From assembly GCA_900316515.1 (NCBI GenBank), contig ONDE01000013.1, forward strand, positions 1-64,000: a DNA stretch of 64,000 bases, read 5' to 3'. The translations under genes and the position numbers were made by a program. Source of the stretch: an uncultured Bacteroidales bacterium (lineage in GTDB: Bacteria > Bacteroidota > Bacteroidia > Bacteroidales > P3). Shown piece by piece: positions 25,252-37,200 of the stretch (its first letter is position 1; the number at the start of each line of letters is the position of its first letter). Under the pieces are notes generated by a model, which did not search any database, was not told where the DNA came from, and saw nothing but the letters and a program-made list of their open reading frames with translations.

Positions 25252-28200
25252 ATGAAAACAAAGTCTTTGCTTTTAGGAGCGATTTTTGTGATTTTGGGTC
25301 TTTGTGCCCGTGGTCAGGTGTACGAGATGTACTACCAGGGCTTCGAGACGTCTGAGACGACGAACTACACGGTGACCCCGTCGAGCAACTCAGTGTTGTC
25401 GACGACGTATCAGGTGAGTGGCGACATGTCGCTGCAGTTGACGCAGTCGTCGACAGATAATGTTGTGTTCATGACAAGTCCAATTGACTTCACGCAGAAC
25501 ACCTCGTTGCGCTACATCGCGTTGGAGTTTGACCATATCTGCAACTTGGTTACCGAAGAGGGACATGCCGATGTGCTGTGCAGGGTTTTTGTGAAGAGGG
25601 CCAACCAGGACGACTATTCGTGGGTGCAGTTGCTGGGTACTGAGCATTATGACAAGACTGAGACGTATAGCACTTCATTCGCAGCCCTGTCGAGTTTCAG
25701 TATGAATGCCTATCCCAACGAGTGGAAGAATGGTAACAACCCTGCTGCCTTCTCGAATGAAATATGGAAACATGAGCGTTTCAACATCAACAACATACTT
25801 ACCTCGTCGGTGCCAGCCAACGAGCGTATCTTGGTGTTCAAGTTCGAGGTGTCGCACAGATTCTCGGGCTCGTCGCCAGCCACGAGAGGATGGCTGCTCG
25901 ACAACATCAGAGTACGTGCCAGCCAGAACCCCATAATAGCACCCTCTATCGAAATGGTGCTTTATCCCGACGGCGGTGCACATCCCAGCAGCCGTGGCGC
26001 CAGGGTGGAACTTGCAGCCACCACGACATTGGCCCAGGGTATCGACCCCGACTCGGTGTATCTGGTGTACAAGGTCGGCAGTGATGAGACCGAACACCGC
26101 CTGTACATGACTCCATATACGCAGAACAGTCCTGTCTATGGCAACCGCACTGTGTTCAGCACCCGCATCCCATTCGAGGGTTTCGACACAGTGATGCAGT
26201 TCTATTGCATGGTCAAGGATGCCACGTCGAACCACAATGAACGTACTTTCCCCAAATCGGCGGGGGCATGGATAAAGTATTGGTGCGTGAGAGGTACGAG
26301 CCGCAACTATACACCAATGCCGGATGGTTTTACGCCTACATCAAGCAGTGAGTATTTCCCCTTCCCGATGTTTGCCGACAACAGGGCTGAGTTTGTATAT
26401 GACTCGGCAAAGTTGGCTGCTGCCGGTTACGGCCCCGGCGCCATCACCGACTTGCGCTTCATATTGGATGCCAACATAACATCGGCGCAAGCCAGGCCTA
26501 AGTTCCAGCTCAGAATGAAGAATGTCTCCACGAACCATACGGTGGCTGATGTTGCAGGAACGTCGACTCCGTTTACGTCGGATTATATGCAGGTTGTCTA
26601 TGATTCGACGTATGTTATCGGCATCGGCAGTGCCGGTAGCGAGCGTCTGATACACCTGAGAGACACCTTCTTCTATGCAGGTAAGGATATTGTGGTGCAG
26701 ACGATATATGACGCCAGTACCGACTTCTCGCAAGTCAAGGTGAAGACCATGCCTACGGCAACCGGAAAGAAGACCTTGTTCTACTACGGTAAGGAGGCCG
26801 CTTTTGGTGCCAATGCTTATATCGATGACCAGATGGGTACGACAATGAGCAGGGAGGACAAGCGGCCAGTGTTCCTCATCACTCAGCATGCAAACCAGCC
26901 GTTGCTGTACGACATGGGTGTATCGGCATTGCTTGATCCTAACTACAATACCCCCATTTCCAGTATTCCCGCCCAGCTGCATGTGCAGCTCAAGAATTTC
27001 GGTGCTCTGCCTGTCAACGGGGTGCGCATCAGTTACATGATTGACGACACCATCAGCGGTCATTATGATTGGACAGGCACTCTGGCCCCAGAGGCTACGA
27101 CTTCGGTGACTATTGCCAGCGGTCTGATGCTGCCTGCAGGTTATCACCGTCTGCGTGCATGGACCGAAGACTCGGTGACGGCCGGCGGCGTGCTGTACAG
27201 GGACCACGAACCCTACAACAACTCGAGCAAGATGAACCGTCCGAGCGATACATCGTTCATCGTCTGCGCCGGTCCCCTCAACGGGGTGCGCAATATCGGC
27301 GGTGTCAATGCCGACTATAACGACATCGAGGAATTCCTCTTCTCGTTGAACCGATGTGGCATCAACGATTCGTTGGTGGTTCGTCTGGCTCCCGGAGCGT
27401 ATCCTCCATTTACGATGCCCGAAGTGACTGGCCTCTCGGCTCAGAACTATATCGTCTTCTGTCCGCAGAACGGAGCGGTGGTGCTCTACAGTGACGACAC
27501 TACAGGTACGGAGTCCATCGTCAATCTCGACTCGGTGGCAAACATACGCTTCCGCGACATCACCTTCTCGCGCCGTGGAGGTTCGCTGACCAATATCGTC
27601 AAACTTGGCATGGGTAGCGACAACTGCCGTTTCGAGCGTTGTACATTCGTTGACAGCATGGAGAATGTGCCGCCATCGATGAGGATAAATGCTATGCTCA
27701 ATTCGGGGTTCGCCGACAACCTGCTTGTGCGTGAATGTACATTCCAGGGCGGTGCTGTGGGTGTATCCCTTGTAGGACAGGCTGCAGATATTCGTTCATA
27801 CGGCAACCGTATAGAGAATTCGCTGTTCCGTCTGCAAAACAACAGTGCCGTTCAGGCACAGTTCCAGTCGAACGTCACCATCAAGGGCAATGAGATGTAC
27901 GATGTGCTGGGCAATGCCAACTACGTCTTGTTGGTGTATGCCTGCTACGACACTGTGAATGTGATGGCCAACAAACTGTATACCTCGCATGGTGCAGGTG
28001 CCATAGGTGTCAGCGATGTGCACGGCAGTGCGGCGCGCCATGCCTTTATCGCCAACAACATGATAGTATGCGACGACGATGGTACTGCCAACCTGCTCAC
28101 CACTCCGCTCAATATCATTCAGGGCGAGTGGATAGATGTCGTTTACAACTCGGTGAAGATGACCGCTCCGGAGCGTTACAGCATTGCCGCGGCTACTTTC

Positions 28201-31200
28201 GGTGGCGGTACGGGCCTTTCCAACTGCCGCTTCATGAACAACATCATTGCCAGCTTCGATATGGTGAACTATGCGTTCAACTATATCCCCAGTGCCTCGA
28301 GCAATACCATCGGCCACAACATCTACTACTCGGAGGGCTACAATCTGAACCGCCGTTCGCCGGGTGGTTCGTATACCAGTCTGTCAGCTTGGCAGGCTGC
28401 TATGCCTGCCGACAGTCTGTCGCAGTCGTTCAACCCCTTGTTCCTAAACGGCTCGTTGGTCGATTTGCGCACCTTCAACCGTGCGGTTAAGGGTATCGGT
28501 ACTCCTATAGCGGGTATCACAACGGATATGTTCGACACAGTGCGTAACGCCACAGCTCCTTGTCCGGGTGCTTTCGAGTTCGTGTCGCTGCTTTACGACT
28601 TCGAACCAGAAGCTATGCTTAATCCCGTCAACAACTGCGATATGCCCGACAATGTCGAACTTGTGGTGCGTCTGCGCAACAGCGGTGTGAACGCCTTTAC
28701 GCCGGGAGGTTCTATTAACTTCAGCCTCAGCTATAAAGTGGGCACCAATGCAACACAGACATTCCCAGTGTCCATCAACGTTCCTGGCGACGATACCATC
28801 AGTTACCACACGGGACACATGCTGCAATTGCCGCCCAATGGCATCAAAGACTCCACCTACAGCATCAAGGTGTGGCTGACATGCCCCAACGACCCCAACC
28901 AGACCAACGACACCAATGTCTTCTTTGTAACCAGTTTCTACCACGAGGCGGCTCCCGACACGGTGAATGTGAGTGTTCCTTATGCCACCCCAGCCACTGT
29001 CGTCCCCACTTCGGGCATCACACAATGGCCTTTGTACGAGGCCGCCGGTGGCCCCACCAAGCGAGGCAACCTGTATTGGTACCGTAGCCGTGAAGACAAT
29101 ACGCCGTTCCATTTTGGCGATACTCTGGTCACCGACACGCTGCGCAACGATACCATCATCTACTTCCAGCAGCGTCGCGAGGCTCCGGTGGTGCGCATCA
29201 CCCAGGTGCAGATTAAGAGCACCAGTGTGGTGGGTCTCACCAACCCAGTTCCTACTTGGATGCAGAGCGGTACCACGCTTTCTGTGCAGCTCACCAACGT
29301 GGGTGACGATACGGCATTCCTGCAGGGCGATATGCTCACTGCTGTTGCATATGCTGCCAACGGCAACCCGACTACGAAGTCTGTCACTTTCGGCAGCAAC
29401 GCCAACAACAATGTGATCCTTGCCCCAGGTAAATCTATCTTGGTTCAGTTCGTTGGTGGCAATGCCTCGGCTGCCAACCAAGCCTACACGGTCCATACTG
29501 GTCAGGCAATATCCACCACCATCAGTTCCAATGTCGGCATCTACTATACAAAGGCTGGCACTATTGCCGACGCTGTGGCACTCAATGGTAACAGTCCCTG
29601 GAACAACAACACCCCGCCGACGTATGTGTGGAGCGGTGCCCCGGTGACTCCGTCGGCAACTGCTGGCGGTATATACCGTGTCTCGTTCCACGGCAATGCT
29701 ACGGACTGGATGCAGGCAACGGCCGCCCACCCGATGTTTATCGACTCGACCGACATGCAGTGGATGCGCTATGTCGACAATGGATGTCCGGGAGACTTCG
29801 GCGCTGCCGTAGTCACACTCCAGGCCCCGCCGACAGCCGATATAGCACTCTCGCCTCGTCCTTTGCCCGAAGGATGTAACCTCGGCATGGAGGATGTGTC
29901 GGTATATGTCCGCAACTATGGTACTCAGCCTGTGCAGAACCTTACCCTCAAATACAATGCTGGTGGCGCCACTGTGACCGAAACCCTTACTGCTCCTGTC
30001 ACAGCCGGTGGCGACACCATATACACCTTCTTGCAGAAACTTAACATGGCTACTCCAGTCGATTCGGTCTTCAGTGTCCGAATTTGGGCCTCCGGCGTTT
30101 CTGGCGACACCTATCACATTAACGACACTTGCGTTACCGGCGCCATAGCACGCTTCACTCCCGCCACGCCTGTCCGTCCTGCGGTGGAGAACGTACCTTA
30201 CGCTACTGCCGATACCATCACCATTTATCCGGGAGCGCACATGATACCGGTATGGTATGACAACAACATGAATGTTGTCGACACAGGCTACACGCATATC
30301 ACCGAGCTCTTATACGCTGACGAGAATGTCAGTGTGGGTTACCTTGCTGTCGACACCAGTGTTGCTTATCAAGTCGGCACTGGCGTGACGGTGATTGGCA
30401 AGACCGCCTATCCGTCGCCTTACCAGCCCAACAACAAGCACGCCAAGCAGCAGTACATCTATTCAGCTTCCGAACTCCATGCCCAGGGTATGGTGGCTGG
30501 TCCTATTACCAAGGTGGCCTTCTACCTCGACTCTATCTATGGCACCGCCGAGTCGGTAACCTTCGACGAATTCTATATCTCCATCGGCGCTACCAGCGAC
30601 ACGATATTTGCCAACACGACGGCATGGAAGCCCGCCAGCTTGGTCTATTCGCGCACTCCCTATCTGTTACAGCGCAGCGATGCACATGGCTGGGTGACTC
30701 ATATCTTCGACACTCCATTCATCTGGGACGGCGTGTCGAGTATTGTAGTCCAGGTGGCCTACGACCTCACCACTGCTTATACTACCGGTGTCCAGACCCG
30801 TTACACCGCAAAGCCCAACACCACCCTGCACAAGAACAACAACAATCCATTTGCCACCAATGCTGCTACTATTGACTTTACCGGTGCCGGCACCAAGGGC
30901 AACAACCGCCCCAATATCCAGTTTGGTACCGACAATCTGGAGTGCAACATCGGCGAGGTGCATTTTGGTTGCGTCAGTGGCTTGGCCACCACACTCCTGC
31001 ACCTTATCGGCGTGCCCAACACCGATGCCAAGATAATGTGGCCCGAGGGTTCCGACTCGACGGTATACAACAACTGCGCCAACATATCGATGAATGTCGA
31101 CGTTCGCAACCTTGGTCTCAGTACCCTCAATGGTTTCAAGCTGAAATACATCCTCGACGACCAGCCCATCGACTCGGTCATCGTTACAAACACTGTCGTC

Positions 31201-34200
31201 CCTGGTGCTATCACGACGCCCCAGCTCTTCAGCAAACCCCTCGACCCCGGCCGCCATTCGGTCACTGCTATTGTGGTTGCCGATGGTGATGTTGTCACCA
31301 GCAACGACACTATCTACCGCGATTTCATGGTGCGGTTCTGTGGTGGCACCTATACGATTGCTGCCAACAGCGCCACTGCCGACTATCACTCCATCACCGA
31401 GGCTATAGACACCTTGATGATTGTCGGCGTCGCCGGCCCTGTGGTCTTCCAGGTTGCCTCGGGTACCTACAACGAGCAGCTTCTCCTCCAGCCTTTCTTT
31501 GGCTCGTCGACAGCCAATACGGTTACTTTCCGTGGTGAAACCGATTCTACGGTATTGATTACTTACCCCACCGCTGCCACTGCCAACTACGTGTTCAAGA
31601 TCGATGGAGCCTCCAACATTGTCATCGACAAACTCCGTATGGTCTCTGCTCCGGCCAATGCCGCCGCTTCGAGTGCCGCCGCCAATATTTTGGACATTGG
31701 AAACGCTAATAATATCACACTGCGCAACTCCACCCTGCGCGTGCCGGGCAATGTGAATGCCAACAGTGTCAACTCCAACTGTATCGTGCTGCAGGGCAAC
31801 GTCTCCAACCTGACGGTGGACAGTTGCTGGTTAGACAGCGGCTACTATGCTGTCAAAAGCAATGGCACGGTGTACAATTATCGCAACTTCACCATTAGCA
31901 ACAACCGTATCTCCGGCTTCTGGGGTCGTGGCATCGACCTCCAGGGCGTTGTCAACATCGACATTTCGTCCAACGACATCCGCTCTGGTATATTCACCTC
32001 CCTCAACGGTCGTGGTCTTGTGGGTGTCTATCTCCAGCAGGTCGACAGCTCCATCTTTATCCAGAAGAACAAGATTTACCTCGTCGACGGAAAGAACGGC
32101 GGCAAGGTTGGCCTATTCCTCAAGAACGTCAAGGGTAGCGCCTACCAGTGGGGCTTCATCGCCAACAACATGATCAGTGGTGTGTCTATAGGCAACAGTG
32201 GCGGTGCGCCTTGCACCACCCCCTCGGGTATGTACCTCGACGACGGTTGCCAGTATCTCAACCTCTATTACAACACCATGCGTGCTTCGGCAGGCCTGCA
32301 GAACAATGGCAATGGCATTGCCGCCGTCCATACCCTCCACATCCAGGGCAACACCACTCACCACATCCAGGTGATGAATAACATCATTGCCAATGCCAGT
32401 AAGTCGTATGCCTATTTTGTCTCCGCCAACGGAAATGTCACCGCCTCCGACTACAACGCCTACTTCACTGACGGTCCCAACCTCGCCAAGTGGCTAACCA
32501 CCGACTGCGCCACGTTGGCCGCTCTCCAGGCAGCCAACAGCAAGGATGCCAACTCGCTGAGCGACGAACCATATTTCGTGGCCGATGACGACCTCCACCT
32601 CATCATTACCAACTTCAATACCAAGGCACAGTACAACACCGATGTAATCGATGATATCGACGGCACCATCCGTCCGCAGATTCCTGCTCCTACAATCGGT
32701 GCCCATGAGATGGAACGCATGTCGCACAACATGTCTGTGGTCCGTATCCTCGAACCCACCATGCCAGCCCTTGCCACCAAGCCCAACAATATCGAGTCCG
32801 ACTCCATCAAGGTCAAAGTGGAATTCTATAACAACGGTAGCTCCACAGAGACCGATGTCCATTGGTATGCATATCTCGAGGGCTTCGAGGGCACACATTT
32901 CTCTGTCACCCGCAGTCTCGGTACCGTCTACTCCAACCAGAAGAAGACCGACTCGGTGATGGTCCCCACACAGCTTGGTATCATCGACACACACATAGTG
33001 CATGTCGTGCTTCTCGTCAACAACGATGACGACACCAGCGACAACCAGCTCACAGCCCCGGTCTATCTGGCTCCTGCCTTCGACCTCACGGCTATGACCA
33101 TCCGTCCCGCCAGTACCGAGTGCTACCTCCAGAATACTGCTGTCACCCTCACCATCAAGAATACCGGCTTCAAGGACTTCCCCCCGGGAGCCACCATCAC
33201 TATCGGCTACCACTCCGAGGCCCACTACCAGACTGGCAACTTCAACAATATCGGCTACAACAGCAATAACCTAATCAGTGTCCCCACGTTGCCCGACACC
33301 GTCATGGAAGTGCACACACTGACCAACGGACTCGACTCTAACGACATCACCACCATCACGTTCGACTCTCTCGCCAACTTCTACCCCACCGGTATGGACA
33401 TCAACATGAAGGTACTTCTTACCGGTTGGGTGCGCTACACCTACGATGTCAAACTGGACAACGACCACACCACTGTTCCCAACAACCCCAACGCTTCCTC
33501 TGCCTCGCCCTTCTTCCCCTCCTACTACACACCCTCTGCCCCTGTCGGACGCGACACCACCTTCAACTACGGCACATGGGGCGAAGTGACGGCCTCCCAG
33601 ACCAACAGTTTCACCATCCGTTGGTTCCGCGACACTACCGGCGCACTCTTCTACCCGGTCAATGCCTCGGGCAACTTCAACGACAACTACAACGCCTCGC
33701 GCAAATGGAGCACCACGCCCCAGTATTTCCACGACTCTACCTACTATCTCCTTTGCATCAGCAAGGTGAACAACAACCTCGCTTGCTCCAGCTACTTCTC
33801 GCCAGTGCATGTCCATGTCGCGCCACAGAAACCTGTCGATGCAGCCGTCGAGGCTGTCGTGGCACCCCTTGGCGGTCGTGTCTATACTGAAAACGATACC
33901 GTGCGCGTGCGCATCGCCAACTACGGCACCCAGAACCTCACCTCGATTCCCATCACCTATGAGTTGCGCAAGGGTAACAGCAACAATGTCCAGCAGACAG
34001 TCACCGAGACCTACTCCGGTATCCTGGCGCCAAACCAGACCTACGTCTTTGCCTTCGATTCACTCTTGCAGCTCCACGACACCACTCTGGGCAATAACTA
34101 TAAACTGCGTGTGTGGACCAATGTCGATGGCGACGGCGAACGCCGCAACGACACCATCCGCTATATCGATGAACTGCGAACCTCCAATGCTACCAACAAC

Positions 34201-37200
34201 CTGAAGCTCGACTATCCATTCAACACCCTCCCGCGCAACACTTATCCCGCTGGGCAGGCTGGCAGCGAGTCAGATGCTATAGACCTCATACGCTTCTCAT
34301 ACAATGAGATTGATATAGACCTGCCTCCTTTGGGTCGTTCCTACACCGACTTGGGCGCCAGCCTTGGCAACCCCGACTGGCCCGTCCTGCATGTCAAACG
34401 CGGCACTGTCGACACAATGATTCTCACTGTCGCCAAGCCTACAGATCCCAATGCCATCGGTCGTGGCAAGATAGCGGCCTATATCGACTTCAACCGTAAT
34501 GGCACCTTCGCCGATCCCGGCGAGTGTGTCGTCATGCCGCAACAGGCGTGGTTCAATACCCGTATGGCTTTCCAGGTGGCAATCCCCAACAACGCCTCCT
34601 ACGGCTATATGAAACTCCGTGTCACGGCCAGCGTCACCGAGGCATCGCCTACGCCTGACATTGCTCCCGGAGACGGTCACATGGTCGACTTCCTGCTCTT
34701 TGTCGATGCCAATCCGCCGGCTAGCGACCTCGCTGTGACGCAGCTTGTATCGCCGCGCAGCTACCTCGTCCGCGACGATGAGCCGGTCAACGTGGCTCTG
34801 CGCATCGCCAACAAGGGCACCCAGACTGTCAACTCAGCACAGATACATTACCGCTTCCGTACCTTCGACGGCAACGAGATGTCAGTCCGTACGGGCGATA
34901 CCCTCTGGGAGGGCAATCTGCCTGCAGGCCGTAGCACCATCGTACGTCTGCCTTCCTTCAGATTCCCCTTGGGAACCACCAAGCTGATGGTGTGGACCAC
35001 CTATCCCAACGACGGTAATCCCCACAACGACACCCTCGTCTACGAGTACCATCGCTTCCATACCATCACCCTCACCATGTTCGACAACTTCGACTCGCTC
35101 GACCACTGGTATGCGCCTACGGGCTACAACCGCTACACGCAGAACCTCTGGGGTCGCGGTACTCCTAGCAACAAGGCCGACATCAATACCACCTACTCCG
35201 AGCCCTACGCCTGGGTCACCGATGTCAGCGGAACCATGAACTACACCCACGAAATCAATACCCGTGGCCGTGGCAATGTGAGCTACCTTTACAGCCCCAT
35301 CATCAACATCGCCCAGATACGTCCCGACACCATCTCGCTTATGATTCTGCGCGACTTCACCAACGACAGCAAGGTCACCGTCGAGTTCTACAACTATGCC
35401 AACCAATGGCAGAAACTCGACCTCGACACCCTTTCGCAGGCTGTATGGTACAACAACGAGGAGGACCATGTCTTCGACGGCTCCTCAGTCGGCGGTGCCT
35501 ACCAGCGCAAGTGGATCAGCACACGCAGTTTCAACAGTGACTTCAACGAGAAACTCCAGTTCCGTATCGTATATAGCGCCCCGCAGAACAGCCTCACTTG
35601 TGGCGACGGCTGCGCCATCGACGACTTCCGCATTGGTCGCGCCCCGCGTCGTATCGATGTCGGCGTTATCGACATTCCCTATCCCACCGAGCCCAAGTAT
35701 GGTCAAACCATTTATCCTAAGGTCGTAGTCAAGAACTTCGGTCTCGACACGGCCCGCCAGCTCGAGATAGGCTATACCCACTATGGCAGCTATCTGGCCA
35801 AGATATCCACCTTCGAGTGCCGCATCCCGCCCAGCGGTACCGATACCTTCCAGTTCACCAATCCTATGACCATCAGCAGTGACTACCCCGACACCTTCGC
35901 CATCAAGGCCTTCACCATCAACACTGCCGACCTCTACCGTGACAACGATTCGGTCGAAAAAGACTTCGCCCTCGCACCTCTCGACGACGACATTAGCGCC
36001 CACAGCTTTGTCTCGCCTCTCGACCGTGTCATCGCCGGCGACTCTGTCACCGTAGTCTTCCGTTTCCGTAACTTCGGCACCAGCCCGATATCCTCGGCCA
36101 GCCTCTCCTACATCGTCAATGGTGTCAACCGTGTCGATGAGGATGTCGACATCGAGGCCCTCCTCGGGCGTCCGCTGCAGTCTATGGAATACTTCAACTA
36201 TACCTTCCATCAGAAGTATCGTGCGCCTATGGGACTGATGAACATCGTCGGCATTGCCAAGGACGACCACAACGACTATATCTACAACGACACCATCATG
36301 AAACGTGTCGAGGGCATCTCGTCCATCACCGACATCGCGGCCGCCTCTGTCGTTGTCGACACCTCGTCCTACAGCGTCGTCAAAGTACAGCTCGTCATCG
36401 ACAACCGCGGTGCCCGTGGCGCCAACAACTTCGAGGTGGGCTTCTGGTACGACAACGACACCAACACACGCTTCAGCGAGTTCTTCCAGCACGAGGAACC
36501 GCTGCCGGCTTTGAGCACTGGCTCGCACACCTTCTCCATCGAACTCCCGACGCGTCCTGCACCGTGGAACCACTTCGTGGGCTACGTCCATATCGAGGAC
36601 GATAACGACCCCTCTAACGACACCACTACCACCATCTCGACACAGTATGTCGACGTCGAGGTGTTGGGCATCATTGTCGAGGAGAATGCCGAGCCCGACT
36701 GCCGTGTCTTCCTCCAGATGCGCAATATCGGTAACCTCACGCTCGCCGGCAAGACCCTCTGCATACGAGCCACCGTCAATGGCAACGACCTCTCCGACAA
36801 CCTTATCCGTACCCTCGAGCCCGGCCATGTCGTAACCATCGAGTTCAGCCGTCGCATCCCCAAGGATCCTATGCGCCACTACGAAGGCACCGGCCGCCTC
36901 ATCAACCTCGCTGCCGACCGCGACCCCTCGAACAACCAGACCACCAACGTCTCGGTTGTCAACTACTTCGAGGGCGTGCCCACCGTCAATGCCGGACACT
37001 TCGTGCTCGACCAGAACTATCCCAACCCGTTCTCGGGTCAGACCGTGGTGCCCTTCTCGCTGCCTAAGGCCGCCATGGTGCGCTTCTTCGTCATGGATGC
37101 CATGGGCAAGATGGTCAATAGCTTCGAACGCTTCTTCCAGGAGGGCGACAACCATGTGACCCTCGACATGGACTCCTACTCCTCCGGCATCTACTACTAC

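Noticed and set aside
28444..30297. 617-codon minus-strand reading frame inside the giant gene
   Set aside because: Composition (His, Val, Gly, Arg rich) is that of an antisense shadow of the beta-rich cargo protein; no domain seen.
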